Source: Polaromonas sp.
Lineage (GTDB): Bacteria; Pseudomonadota; Gammaproteobacteria; Burkholderiales; Burkholderiaceae_C
DNA: 64,000 nt
Reading direction: 5' to 3'
Assembly (NCBI RefSeq): GCF_029945685.1
Contig: NZ_JAQSDA010000006.1
Location: 248,001 to 312,000 of the forward strand
The notes under the pieces were generated by a model that made no database searches, was not told where the DNA came from, and saw only the letters and a list, made by a program, of their open reading frames with translations. The translations under genes were made by a program, and so were the position numbers. Shown here one piece after another: positions 17,008 to 26,251 of the stretch. Positions within the stretch are counted from its first letter, which is position 1, and every line of letters starts with the position of its first letter.

Positions 17008-18201
17008 TCAGCGCAGGCCCAGACCACGCGCAATCATGCCGCGCAGGATCTCGCGCGTGCCGCCGCGCAGGGAATAGGTGGGCGCCACCTGGCTCACATA
17101 AGCCACGGCGCGGTACAGCTCGGCGTCGACCGGGGCGTCCGGATCCATAGCGATGGCGGCTTCGATCACAACGGGAATGCTCTGCTCGAATTCGGTGCCA
17201 ATGTCCTTGACCAAGGCCGCTTCGACCAACGGGCTTTCCCCGTTGACGAGCTTGGCCGTGACGGCAATCGACATATTGCGCAGCGTAGCCAGGTGCGTGG
17301 CGAAGCGGCCGATGGTGGCGGCATGCGCCGACGCATGCGGACTGCGGCGCAGGCAGGTGATCCAGTGCTCCAGCAGCACGATGCTGGAATACACCCGCTC
17401 CGGGCCGCTGCGCTCGAAGGCCAGTTCGGCATTGACTTGCGCCCAGCCGCTGCCTTCATTGCCGATCAGCGCGTCGTCGGCCAGCAGCACGTTGTCGAAA
17501 AACACCTCGGAGAAATGTGCATCACCCGCCAGGTCACGGATCGGGCGCACCGTCACGCCGGGCAATGCCAGGTCGACAATGAACTGCGACAAGCCCTGTT
17601 GCCGATCCTGCGGCTCGCCCGACGAGCGGACCAGGGCGATCATGTAATGGCAGTGCTGCGCGTTGGTGGTCCAGATCTTGCGGCCGTTCAGGCGCCAGCC
17701 GCTTGAACCGTCAATTTGGCATCGCGTGGCCCGGGTGCCGACGCTAGCCAGATCGGAGCCGGCATTGGGCTCACTCATGCCGATGCAGAAAAACGCCTCG
17801 GCGGCGCAGATTTTCGGCAGGTAAAACTGGCGTTGCGCCTCCGTGCCGAACTTGAGGATCAAGGGCCCGCTCTGGCGGTCGGCGATCCAGTGCGCGGACA
17901 CCGGGGCGCCGGCGGCCAGTAGTTCTTCCACCAGCACGAAGCGCGAGAAGGCGTCCAGGCTGGCACCGCCGTAGCGCGCGGGCAAGGTCACGCCGACCCA
18001 GCCCCGTGCGGCCAGCTTCTTGCTGAAGGCGGCATTGAAGCCCATCCATGAACGGGCCCGGATGTCGGCGGGCATTGGCTCAAGGCTGGATTGGAGAAAG
18101 GCCTTTACCTCGGCGCGAAACGGGTTCGTCCCGGCGGGAAGGGCGGCGAACCGGAAAGCGGATAGCAGATTGTTCAAGAAATTTTCCTCCGTGGGATTCA
18201 T
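17008..18201 (-). CDS. Acyl-CoA dehydrogenase, long partner subunit (GGT type)
   Basis: This 397-residue acyl-CoA dehydrogenase has the flavin motif CIGMSEPNAGSDLASV and the nucleotide/substrate segment WRLNGRKIWTTNAQH. Its C-terminus reads LRGGTREILRGMIARGLGLR, where MCAD-type enzymes have the catalytic E of EGT. The GGT form is typical of large subunits in heteromeric acyl-CoA dehydrogenases, where the base lies elsewhere. It precedes the short partner gene by 26 bp. The pair should desaturate a bulky or branched acyl-CoA. Confidence 0.85.
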   Translation of the reverse strand: MNPTEENFLNNLLSAFRFAALPAGTNPFRAEVKAFLQSSLEPMPADIRARSWMGFNAAFSKKLAARGWVGVTLPARYGGASLDAFSRFVLVEELLAAGAPVSAHWIADRQSGPLILKFGTEAQRQFYLPKICAAEAFFCIGMSEPNAGSDLASVGTRATRCQIDGSSGWRLNGRKIWTTNAQHCHYMIALVRSSGEPQDRQQGLSQFIVDLALPGVTVRPIRDLAGDAHFSEVFFDNVLLADDALIGNEGSGWAQVNAELAFERSGPERVYSSIVLLEHWITCLRRSPHASAHAATIGRFATHLATLRNMSIAVTAKLVNGESPLVEAALVKDIGTEFEQSIPVVIEAAIAMDPDAPVDAELYRAVAYVSQVAPTYSLRGGTREILRGMIARGLGLR

Positions 18202-18237
18202 TCACCGCCGAGTTGATGCACCGCCCCAGGCGATGCA

Positions 18238-19407
18238 TCAGATCGGGCTGCGCTCCACCAACTGGCTGGCGATGATCAGGCGCTGCAATTCGTTGGTGCC
18301 TTCGCCAATGCACAGCAGCGGCGCGTCGCGATAATAGCGCTCGACGTTCATTTCCTTCGAGTACCCATAAGCCCCGTGGATGCGCAAGGCCTCCATCGAG
18401 TTTTCGACCGCCGCCTCGCTGGCAAACAGCTTGGCCATGCCCGCTTCCATGTCGCAGCGCTGGCCAGCGTCATACGCCTTGGCGGCCTGCTCCACCAGCA
18501 AGCGCGCGGCCTCGGCCCGGGTCGCCATGTCGGCCAGCTTGAGCTGGATCGCCTGGTGTTCGCAGATCGGCTTGCCAAAGGTGCGCCGCAGTTGGGCATA
18601 GGCCACCGATTCTTCCAGACAGGCGCGCGCCACGCCGACGCCGCGCGCCGCCACATTGATTCGCCCAAGTTCGAGCCCGCCCATCACGTGCTTGAAGCCC
18701 TGACCTTCGACGCTGCCGACCAGATTGGCGGCTGGCACGCGAAAGTTGTCGAACACCAGCTCGGCGCTGTCGATGCCCTTGTAACCAAGCTTCTCAAGCT
18801 TCTTGGTGGACGTGAAGCCGGGGCCCTTCTCGCAGATGAACAGGCTCATGCCACGATGGCGCGGCTGGGCGTCGGGGGCGGTCTTGACCAGAACGGCAAA
18901 GGCCTGACCATGGATGCCGTTGGATATCCAGGTCTTGGTGCCGTTGATGACATAGTGATCGCCGTCGCGCCGGGCCACCGTGCGCACCGCCTGCAGGTCG
19001 GTGCCGCAGTCGGGCTCGGTCAGGGCCAGGCCCCCACGCAGCTCGCCGCTGGCAAAGCGCGGCAGAAAGTGCTGGCGCTGCGCCTCGGTGCCGTTGCGCT
19101 GCACACAGGCGGCCATGATGAGGTGCGAGTTGATGATGCCCGACACCGACATCCAGACCCGCGCGATGCGCTCCACCACTTTGGCATAGGTACTGGCCGA
19201 CAGGCCCAGGCCGCCGTATTCCTCCCGGATGACGCAGCCGAACAGGCCCATCTCGCGCATGCCGGCCACGATGTCAGCGGGCCATTCGTCGGCGTGCTCC
19301 AGCCGTTGCGCCACCGGCTTGATCTCGCGTTCAACAAAGCGTTCGACGGCGTCGAGCACCAGATTTTCTTTTTCAGCATCAAAGGCCATGGGCTGGCTGG
19401 TAGTCAT
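18238..19407 (-). CDS. Acyl-CoA dehydrogenase (EGT-type, catalytic Glu present)
   Basis: This 389-residue FAD enzyme has the motifs LALTEPDCGTDLQ, INGTKTWISNGIHG and RRTFGKPI, and the C-terminal GEGTNELQRLII, where E369 matches the catalytic base. It should act on its own as a homotetramer, passing electrons to ETF. Its ATG overlaps the stop of the MmgE/PrpD gene by one base (TGATG), so the two are translationally coupled, with the dehydrogenase pair downstream. Substrate class unknown. Confidence 0.88.
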   Translation of the reverse strand: MTTSQPMAFDAEKENLVLDAVERFVEREIKPVAQRLEHADEWPADIVAGMREMGLFGCVIREEYGGLGLSASTYAKVVERIARVWMSVSGIINSHLIMAACVQRNGTEAQRQHFLPRFASGELRGGLALTEPDCGTDLQAVRTVARRDGDHYVINGTKTWISNGIHGQAFAVLVKTAPDAQPRHRGMSLFICEKGPGFTSTKKLEKLGYKGIDSAELVFDNFRVPAANLVGSVEGQGFKHVMGGLELGRINVAARGVGVARACLEESVAYAQLRRTFGKPICEHQAIQLKLADMATRAEAARLLVEQAAKAYDAGQRCDMEAGMAKLFASEAAVENSMEALRIHGAYGYSKEMNVERYYRDAPLLCIGEGTNELQRLIIASQLVERSPI

Positions 19408-20837
19408 CAGAGGGCTCCGGAGGTGCTGGTTTTGGGGTGGGTCAGGGTGTGCGCCAGGGTGGCGGCGTCTTTGACGCGATCGGCCGTCAGCAGCGTGTCG
19501 CGCAGGCGCAGCGCCTGATCGCGCGGCAATGCCGGTAGCGCATTGCCCATGAATTTGGCCTCGATGTCAGCGGCCGTGATCGGCCGGCCCGGTGCGCCGC
19601 GGTGCGCTGACTCGCGCCAGCGCAGTTCGCGCCCGTCGTGCGTGCGCACGCGCAGTTCGCCGGAAAAGAAGGTGGGGTAATCGGCATCGGGGTCGGCCGC
19701 GTGCTCGATGCGGTCAGCCAGCGCCTGCACCTGCGGGTCAGCCAGGTGGGACGCGGCCAGTTCGGCCAGCCCGAGCTGGCCGCGCAGCAGCGCCACGGCG
19801 ACCAGATGGTGGATGCTGAACTGCGACTCGTACACATTGGCCGGGCGGCGCTTGGCCGCCACCGGCTCGCACACCACCGGGTGCACCCCTTGCGGCAGCA
19901 GCACCTGCACCGAGGCGATCTCGTCAGCGCGCAGACCGGCCGCGCGCAGCGCCAGCGCGGCATCGATGCTGGCGTGCGTGAAGTGGCAGGTTGGATACAA
20001 CTTGACCGCCACTTCCATCAGCTCCCAGCGCTCGCCCAGGCCGCGCGTGCACAGTGACAAATCGGCGTTCAGGCCGCGCGCAGCCAGGTGGCTGGCGTAC
20101 AGGCCAAAGCGGCCTTCATACGGCTGCGACGGGCCACGGAATCCGGCACCGGCCAGCGCCGCGGCGGTCAGCCCGCTGACGCCAGCCCAGCCCGGGTGCA
20201 TGCGCTTGGTCCAGGCGCCGTCGCTCAGAAACTCCATGCTGCCGGAGGCCATCGACAGCACCACGCCTTGCGCGTGCTCGAGGGCGGCCTGGTCCAGCCC
20301 CATCAGCTTGCCGGCCGCCAGCGCGCAGCCAAAAGCGCCCACCAGCCCGGTGGGGTGAAAACCAACGTCATGAAAACCGCCCCGCGCCGCCGCACCCAGA
20401 CGGGCGGCGACCTCGATCGCCAGCACATAAGCTGTGATCATCTCGGCCCCCGTCGCGTGCCGCTGCGCCGCCAGACCCAGCGCCAGCGGAAAAGCGCTGG
20501 CACTGGGGTGCGTGATGGCGCCGGGGTGGGTGTCGTCGAAGTCCAGCCCGTGGACCAGGATGCCGTTCATCAGCACCGCGTCGCGCAGCGGCAGGGGTGC
20601 AAAGGCACCCATGACGGCGCTGTCACCCGCGCCGCCCAGGGCCTGCAGGCCGCGGTAGGCACAGTGCGCGAAGTCGTGCTGAGACGAGGCCAGGGCGATG
20701 CCCAATGCATCGAGCATCAGCAACTTGGCCTGTTCGACCACGGCCGCAGGCAGCATGCCGGGCTCAAGCCCGTGTGCGAAGGCGGCCAGTTGGGCGGCGA
20801 TGCGGGAGGACGGGACGGCTGTCGTGTCGGCGGACAT
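19407..20837 (-). CDS. MmgE/PrpD-family protein
   Basis: This 476-residue protein has the standard MmgE/PrpD length, with the family segments DFDDTHPGAITHPSASAFP and a C-terminal KFMGNA region. Known members are 2-methylcitrate dehydratase (PrpD) and cis-aconitate decarboxylase-like enzymes, which act on tri- or dicarboxylates. No prpB/prpC/acnD partner is present here, so 2-methylcitrate itself is unlikely to be the local substrate. Within this operon it may hydrate or dehydrate a carboxylated intermediate made by the biotin carboxylase. That is inference from context only. Confidence 0.85.
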   Translation of the reverse strand: MSADTTAVPSSRIAAQLAAFAHGLEPGMLPAAVVEQAKLLMLDALGIALASSQHDFAHCAYRGLQALGGAGDSAVMGAFAPLPLRDAVLMNGILVHGLDFDDTHPGAITHPSASAFPLALGLAAQRHATGAEMITAYVLAIEVAARLGAAARGGFHDVGFHPTGLVGAFGCALAAGKLMGLDQAALEHAQGVVLSMASGSMEFLSDGAWTKRMHPGWAGVSGLTAAALAGAGFRGPSQPYEGRFGLYASHLAARGLNADLSLCTRGLGERWELMEVAVKLYPTCHFTHASIDAALALRAAGLRADEIASVQVLLPQGVHPVVCEPVAAKRRPANVYESQFSIHHLVAVALLRGQLGLAELAASHLADPQVQALADRIEHAADPDADYPTFFSGELRVRTHDGRELRWRESAHRGAPGRPITAADIEAKFMGNALPALPRDQALRLRDTLLTADRVKDAATLAHTLTHPKTSTSGAL

Positions 20838-20870
20838 GTGAAATAACCTTTCTTGTGTTCTTCGTGTAAC

Positions 20871-21542
20871 TCAGAGTGTGCCAAGCGTAGCAAGCGACTG
20901 AGCGTATTGCTTCTGCCGGTCCTCCACGCCGTTGACGCTGCCCCCGACCGGCCGCAGCAAGCCGTCGCGCAGGCCGTAGACCAGCCCGTGCACCTCAACT
21001 TGCTGCCCGCGCTCCCAGGCGCGGCGCAGGGTGGTGGTGCGGCACACGTTGCTGACCTGCTCGATCACATTCATCTCGCAAAGACGCGCTGCGCGCTCGT
21101 CAACGCCGGAAATGCCGTCGAGCCGATCAGCGTGTTTCCGCGCCACATCCTCCAGATGGCGCAACCAGTTGTCGGCCAGACCGGTGCGGCGCTGTTCTAT
21201 CACCGCCTGCACGCCTCCGCAGCCGTAGTGACCCACCACGAGAACATGCTCGACTTTCAACACCTCGACCGCATACTGCAGCACCGTCAGGCAGTTCAGG
21301 TCGGAGTGCACCACCAGGTTGCCGACGTTGCGGTGCACGAACACCTCGCCAGGCCGCAGGCCCAGGATTTCGTTGGCCGGCACCCGGCTGTCGGAACAGC
21401 CGATCCACAGGTAGCGCGGCATCTGCTGGTGCGCCAGCCGCTCGAAGTACTGCGGATCTTCCGCAGCACAGCGCGCCGACCAGGCACGGTTGCTCTCCAA
21501 CAGAGGGGCCAGGCTGGATATGGCATCTCCCTGGAGCGACAT
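20871..21542 (-). CDS. Beta-class carbonic anhydrase
   Basis: This 223-residue beta-carbonic anhydrase has the zinc ligands C49, H105 and C108 and the Asp/Arg dyad D51-R53 (CSDSR, 49-53; GHYGCGG, 104-110). It interconverts CO2 and bicarbonate. The ATG at 21542 is chosen because the homology begins there and it forms a TGATG overlap with the stop of the enoyl-CoA hydratase gene. The frame is open farther upstream, but that part is antisense-like. Being embedded in an operon with both subunits of a biotin carboxylase, it probably supplies bicarbonate for carboxylation. Confidence 0.92.
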   Translation of the reverse strand: MSLQGDAISSLAPLLESNRAWSARCAAEDPQYFERLAHQQMPRYLWIGCSDSRVPANEILGLRPGEVFVHRNVGNLVVHSDLNCLTVLQYAVEVLKVEHVLVVGHYGCGGVQAVIEQRRTGLADNWLRHLEDVARKHADRLDGISGVDERAARLCEMNVIEQVSNVCRTTTLRRAWERGQQVEVHGLVYGLRDGLLRPVGGSVNGVEDRQKQYAQSLATLGTL

Positions 21543-22330
21543 CAGCGCCCCTTCCACACCGGCTTGCGCTTCTCGGCGAAGGCACGCGGACCCTCCTGCG
21601 CGTCCTCGCTGGCGTAAGCGGCACGGTAGGTGTTGTGGGCCAGCGCCATGCCGGCCTCGCAGCCGGCGCTCATCGCCGTCATGATCGATTCTTTGCCCGC
21701 CATCACCGACAGCGGCGCGTTGTCGCGGATGCGTTCGGCCAGCGCGGTGGCGCGAGCGCGCACCGCATCCGGCGTGTCTTCCAGATAGTTGATGAAACCC
21801 AGCCCATGAAAGGTTTCGATCGGGTACAGGTCGCCGGTCAGCACCATCTCCATCAGCATCGGCTGCGGCAGCATCCACAGCAGCGGAATGGCCCAGGGGC
21901 TGCCGCGCCCGGCGATGCGCGTCTCGGTAATGCCGACTTGCGTGCCCTTGAGGCCCACGCGCAAATCCGAGTTCAGACTCAGCATCATGCCGCCGGCAAT
22001 CAGGTGCCCGGTCATGGCGGCGATGATGGGTTTGGCCACGCGGCGCTGGCGGCCGTGAAACGGGTCCTTCATCTTGGTAAGGATGTCGACGCCCTCTTCC
22101 TTCTTGACACGAGCGGCCTCGCGCAGGTCGAGACCGGCGCAGAAGGTGCCGCAGTCGGCAGAAGTCAGGATGGCCACGCGCACGTTTTTATCGGCATCGA
22201 CCTCGCCCCACAGATCGTGCAGCCGGTTGGCGGCTGCCGGTGACAGCGCGTTACGCATCTCGGGCCGGTTGATCTTCACGGTGGCAATGCCATCGCGCAC
22301 TTCGTACAGAACCGTTTCTGCTTCAATCAT
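21542..22330 (-). CDS. Enoyl-CoA hydratase/isomerase (crotonase family)
   Basis: This 262-residue crotonase-fold protein has the oxyanion-hole segments FCAGLDL (63-69) and GHLIAGGMML (about 108-117). The ATG at 22330 is preferred over an in-frame ATG at 22369 because AGGAGA stands 7 bp before it and family similarity starts there. It adds water to, or isomerises, an enoyl-CoA. The acidic residues usually found in both hydratase positions are not obviously both present, so isomerase or another crotonase activity is possible. It overlaps the carbonic anhydrase gene by one base. Confidence 0.85.
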   Translation of the reverse strand: MIEAETVLYEVRDGIATVKINRPEMRNALSPAAANRLHDLWGEVDADKNVRVAILTSADCGTFCAGLDLREAARVKKEEGVDILTKMKDPFHGRQRRVAKPIIAAMTGHLIAGGMMLSLNSDLRVGLKGTQVGITETRIAGRGSPWAIPLLWMLPQPMLMEMVLTGDLYPIETFHGLGFINYLEDTPDAVRARATALAERIRDNAPLSVMAGKESIMTAMSAGCEAGMALAHNTYRAAYASEDAQEGPRAFAEKRKPVWKGR

Positions 22331-22422
22331 GTCTTGCTCTCCTGTTAAAAAATTGCTTGCTCTGCTCATACGGCCGCTGATTCGTCAGCGCCTTCGTCGC
22401 ATGGTTCACGCCGTGACCGATT

Positions 22423-23343
22423 TCACGCGTTGTAGACCATGTCACCTTCTCTTCGTGCGACTGCTGAACGCACAAGCTCTTGCGTCAACTGTTCCATCCA
22501 GTGGTCGATGGGAACCGAAGGAACAAACCTCTGGTGAATGAGCTGAAAGTAGCTGGTGTTGGTGGCCCATCTGACAAAATCTGCAAAAGGCATTTGCTGC
22601 TGATCAAGCAGTTTGAATTTCAGCAACACCTTGACCGCGTGATGCGCATGCCGCTCTGGGCTCTTGACGAAGGCGCTCAGGCGCTCACGCGCGTTGGCCA
22701 GCACCTCGGCTCGGTAGCCAAATACCGGGCCGTGGCCGGGAATGACCCAGCGCGGGTCAAGCCGCTCGATCAGGTCGAATGTGGCGGCCACCTCGTCGAA
22801 TGCGGCGTCACCGTCGAGCTCCGGAAACACCACGCCGAAGCCTTTTTCCCACAAGGCATCTGCCGAAATCAAGGTTTGGGACCGAGGCTCAAACAGAATG
22901 ACGGAATGGGGATCATGGCCTGGTGCCGCATGGACTTGCCACGGCGTATCGGCCAGCTGGATTTCCGTGCCCGGTAAAAGAAGGCCATCGAACTTGAACC
23001 GGGGGCAGTGTTGCCCGGATGGCACATAGTTCAGAGCGACGGGGTCCCATGTCGAGACCAGTGATGCATGGCCGGGCGGAATGAGGGTTTGAAGTTCTGG
23101 ATAACTGCGCTGGAGGGCGGCATTGCCGCCGCAGTGGTCACTGTGCAGATGCGTATTGAGCAGCAAATCCAGCGGCCGCTGCTGCAAGGCGGCGCTGACC
23201 AGCCCGGTGGTTTGTTCCGCATGCGTGCTGTAGCCGCTGTCAACGAGTGCGCTGGACGCCGAGCCGAGGAACAGAATGTTGTTGGAGGACAGCCAGCCGC
23301 GCTCAAAAACTTGAATACCGCTCGGAAGTTGGATGTTGGTCAT
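22423..23343 (-). CDS. MBL-fold metallo-hydrolase
   Basis: This 306-residue metallo-beta-lactamase-fold hydrolase has the metal-binding HxHxDH as HLHSDH at residues 65-70, a later GHDPHS and the VIPGHGPVFGY histidine motif. MBL proteins in acyl-CoA clusters are often thioesterases or glyoxalase-II-like hydrolases, so release of free acid or recycling of CoA is a reasonable guess, but the substrate cannot be read from the sequence. The ATG at 23343 fits the family start; an ATG at 23364 in the same frame is possible. Confidence 0.85.
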   Translation of the reverse strand: MTNIQLPSGIQVFERGWLSSNNILFLGSASSALVDSGYSTHAEQTTGLVSAALQQRPLDLLLNTHLHSDHCGGNAALQRSYPELQTLIPPGHASLVSTWDPVALNYVPSGQHCPRFKFDGLLLPGTEIQLADTPWQVHAAPGHDPHSVILFEPRSQTLISADALWEKGFGVVFPELDGDAAFDEVAATFDLIERLDPRWVIPGHGPVFGYRAEVLANARERLSAFVKSPERHAHHAVKVLLKFKLLDQQQMPFADFVRWATNTSYFQLIHQRFVPSVPIDHWMEQLTQELVRSAVARREGDMVYNA

Positions 23344-23425
23344 AGGCTGTCTCGGACACGTCATTTTTAACGATTGATAACACCATGTTTGCAGAGATGG
23401 GCGCGCATGGTGGATTTACCGCCGC

Positions 23426-25429
23426 TTATTCCGCGGTGCCCTCGGACTCAACCACGGCCACCACCAGGCCGCGCTCGACCATCTGTCCGGCCTGCACCGA
23501 CAGCAAGCGCACCACCCCATCGTGGTCGGCATTGATGCGCAGCTCCATCTTCATCGACTCCATCGTCGCCACCACGTCGCCGGCGCGTACCCGCTCGCCA
23601 ACCGCCACATGGGTTTTCAGGATCATCCCCATCATCGGCGTGCGCAACTGGCCGCTGGCCTGGCGGCCGGTGGCGGCCTGGCTGAGGTAGGAGGTCACGC
23701 CGATGGCGTGGGCGGTGCCACCGCCCTGCACAAACACGGTATCGTCGCTGCGCACGATGGTCAGTACCTCATGACGATCCCCCATGCGCAAACGCCAATC
23801 GCCCCCGGCGATGGCGGCCAGCGCCAGGCGAACCCGCTCGGCGCCGATTTGCACCGTCACTTCGGGCTCGGGCGAGACGGCGCCGAACCGGACCTCGTGC
23901 GTTGTGCCGCCCGAGTGCAGCAACAGCGCCGGAACCGGCGTGAGCCCGTCGTCGCCGGCGTGCATCTGCCAGCCCGTCACGTCCAGGGCCGACCAGGCCC
24001 CGAATTGCTTGCCGCTGCGCCGCGCATCGAGCAACCACCAGGCCGCCGCCGCGGCCAGCCGCTCCAGCGGCGCGCTGCTCGCGCCCTGACTCCCCTCGGC
24101 CAGCACCTCGTCAATCAGACGGGTGTGGAAGCTGGCGTCGCGCGTGGCGGGCAGGGCCAGCAGGCGCTGCAGAAAAGCGCAGTTGGTTTCGACACCGTGG
24201 ACCTGGGTTTCGCCCAGAGCCAGGCTCAGGCGGTCCAGCGCCGCCTCGCGCGTGGGCGCATGCGCAATCAGCTTGGCCAGCATCGAGTCGTAGTACGGCG
24301 TGACTGCCATGCCGGCCCGCACCCCCGATTCGACCCGCACGCCAGAAGTCGGGAACCGCACCGCGATCAGCTCGCCGGTGGAGGGCAGGAAATTTTGCGC
24401 GGCATCCTCGGCGCAGACCCGCGCCTCGACCGCGTGGCCCTGCACCCGCACCTCGCTCTGGCGCAAGGGCAGCCCCTCGCCGGCGGCAATACGCAGCATG
24501 ACCTCCACGATGTCGATGCCCGTCACCTCTTCGGTCACCGGATGCTCGACCTGCAGCCGCGGGTTGACTTCGAGAAAGTGGTGCTGTTCGCCCTGCACGA
24601 TGAATTCCACCGTGCCGACGCCGCGGTAGCGCAGCCGCTGCCCCAAGCGCACCGCGTCACCGAGCATGGCCTCGCGCAGCGCCGGAGCCAGGTTCACCGC
24701 TGGCGCCTCTTCAATGACTTTTTGATGGCGCCGCTGCAGCGTGCATTCGCGCTCGAACAGGTGAATCACTTCGCCATGGCCGTCGCCGACGATCTGCACC
24801 TCGATGTGACGCCCGCGCTCGACAAAGGCTTCGACGATCAACGCCGCGTCGCCAAAGGAGCTTTTGGCTTCGCGCATGGCCGACTCGATGGCCTCCATCA
24901 GTCCGTCCAACTGCTGCACCACCCGCATGCCCTTGCCGCCGCCACCGGCGGCCGCCTTCAGAATCACCGGCAACGGTAGTCCGCGCACGATGGCCGCCAC
25001 CTCGGCCGCATCGCGGCTCGGCAACTCGCTGCCGCCGAGTACGGCAACGCCGGCGGCGCGCGCCTCGCGCTTGGCCGAGGCCTTGTCGCCCAGGCGCTCA
25101 ATGACCTCGGGCGTCGGCCCGATGAAGACCAGGCCGGCCGCCTCGACCGCGCGCGCGAACGCCGCGTTCTCGGCCAGAAAGCCAAAACCCGGATGAATGG
25201 CCTGCGACCCGGTGCGCCGGGCCGCGTCGATCACCGCGTCGATGCGCAGGTAGCTCTCGGCCGCCGCCGCGCCGCCGATCTCGATCGACTCGCCGATCAG
25301 GTCGACATGCAGCGCATCACGATCAGCACTCGAATGCACGCCGGCCGCCGCGACGCCAAGGCGGCGGCAGGTGCGGGCGATGCGGCAGGCGATCTCGCCG
25401 CGGTTGGCGATCAGGATTTTCTTAAACAT
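23426..25429 (-). CDS. Acyl-CoA carboxylase, biotin-carboxylase/BCCP alpha subunit (MCC/geranyl-CoA carboxylase type)
   Basis: This 667-residue subunit has an N-terminal biotin carboxylase domain (FKKILIANRGEIACR at 2-16; ATP-grasp loop KAAAGGGGKGM at 158-168; EVNPRLQVEH), a middle BT domain, and a C-terminal biotinyl domain with MESMKME (biotin lysine K627). The length matches the alpha subunits of methylcrotonyl-, geranyl- and propionyl-CoA carboxylases. It carboxylates biotin with ATP and bicarbonate. The beta subunit is encoded three genes upstream (28659-30266). The intervening order acyl-CoA dehydrogenase then hydratase mirrors atuD-atuE, which favours a beta-methyl-branched substrate. 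Confidence 0.92.
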   Translation of the reverse strand: MFKKILIANRGEIACRIARTCRRLGVAAAGVHSSADRDALHVDLIGESIEIGGAAAAESYLRIDAVIDAARRTGSQAIHPGFGFLAENAAFARAVEAAGLVFIGPTPEVIERLGDKASAKREARAAGVAVLGGSELPSRDAAEVAAIVRGLPLPVILKAAAGGGGKGMRVVQQLDGLMEAIESAMREAKSSFGDAALIVEAFVERGRHIEVQIVGDGHGEVIHLFERECTLQRRHQKVIEEAPAVNLAPALREAMLGDAVRLGQRLRYRGVGTVEFIVQGEQHHFLEVNPRLQVEHPVTEEVTGIDIVEVMLRIAAGEGLPLRQSEVRVQGHAVEARVCAEDAAQNFLPSTGELIAVRFPTSGVRVESGVRAGMAVTPYYDSMLAKLIAHAPTREAALDRLSLALGETQVHGVETNCAFLQRLLALPATRDASFHTRLIDEVLAEGSQGASSAPLERLAAAAAWWLLDARRSGKQFGAWSALDVTGWQMHAGDDGLTPVPALLLHSGGTTHEVRFGAVSPEPEVTVQIGAERVRLALAAIAGGDWRLRMGDRHEVLTIVRSDDTVFVQGGGTAHAIGVTSYLSQAATGRQASGQLRTPMMGMILKTHVAVGERVRAGDVVATMESMKMELRINADHDGVVRLLSVQAGQMVERGLVVAVVESEGTAE

Positions 25430-25434
25430 GGTAC

Positions 25435-26235
25435 TCAGCGTCCTGTCCAGCGCGGCGGGCGCTTTTCGTTGAAGGCCTTCACGCCCTCCAGCCTGTCGGC
25501 CGAGGACACCAGCACGTTGTAGGCGGCGATGTCGAGCATGTAGCCGCTGTGGAAGTCAATCTCGCCGCCGCGCGAGGCGGCCAACTTGGCGTAATGCACC
25601 GCCATCGGGGCGGCCAGCACGATGTCGCGCGCGTCGGCCACCGCGGCGGCAAGCGCCGTGCCCGGCTCGGCCAGCTCGGTCACCATGCCCCATTCGGCGG
25701 CTTCTTCGGCCGAGAAGCGGCGCGCGGTGAGCAGCAGTTTCTTGGCCCGCCGCATGCCGACCGCGCGCACCAGGTTCTGGATGCCGCCGCCGCCGGGCAT
25801 GATGCCGCGCCGCAGTTCGGGCAGCGAGAACACCGCCGCGCGCGAGGCCACGATGTAGTCGCACATCAGCGCCAGCTCGCAGCCGCCGCCATGCGCGTGG
25901 CCTTCGACGGCGGCGATCACGGGCTGCGGAAAATCCTTGACGGCCAGCAACACCTCTTCGGCGAGCTGGTGCTGGCGCCGCCATTGGCCGTCGGTCATGC
26001 CGTCGCGCTGCTTGAGGTCGCCGCCGGCCGAGAAGGCACGCTCGCCGGCGCCCGTGAAGATCAGCACGCGCAGCGCGTCGTCGAACGCCAGTTCGTGCAA
26101 GGCCTCGCGCAACTCGACGAACATCTGCGTGTTCATCGCGTTCATGACCTCGGGGCGGTTGAGCACCAGGGTGCGGATGCCATCGGTGGCCTCGGTGCCG
26201 GGCGCCGTTTCGATGCGCAGTGTCGTGAATTCCAT
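25435..26235 (-). CDS. Enoyl-CoA hydratase/isomerase (possible glutaconyl-CoA-type hydratase)
   Basis: This 266-residue crotonase-family protein has AFSAGGDLK (67-75) and GHAHGGGCELALMCD for the CoA pocket and oxyanion hole, then RRGIMPGGGG. It sits 5 bp before the carboxylase alpha gene and 16 bp after an acyl-CoA dehydrogenase gene, the place held by the methylglutaconyl- or isohexenylglutaconyl-CoA hydratase in the liu and atu operons. It probably hydrates the carboxylated enoyl-CoA. Start 26235 is chosen because AAGGAAC precedes it and homology begins at MEFTT; the open frame upstream overlaps the previous gene and is not protein-like. Confidence 0.87.
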   Translation of the reverse strand: MEFTTLRIETAPGTEATDGIRTLVLNRPEVMNAMNTQMFVELREALHELAFDDALRVLIFTGAGERAFSAGGDLKQRDGMTDGQWRRQHQLAEEVLLAVKDFPQPVIAAVEGHAHGGGCELALMCDYIVASRAAVFSLPELRRGIMPGGGGIQNLVRAVGMRRAKKLLLTARRFSAEEAAEWGMVTELAEPGTALAAAVADARDIVLAAPMAVHYAKLAASRGGEIDFHSGYMLDIAAYNVLVSSADRLEGVKAFNEKRPPRWTGR

Positions 26236-26251
26236 CGTCTTGTTCCTTGAC

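Noticed and set aside
19407..20837. PrpD of a 2-methylcitrate cycle
   Set aside because: No prpB, prpC or acnD neighbour; the operon context is acyl-CoA degradation, so only the MmgE/PrpD family is claimed.
20871..21878. Longer carbonic anhydrase start at 21878
   Set aside because: The extra 112 residues are antisense-like and overlap the hydratase gene in another frame; family similarity begins at ATG 21542.
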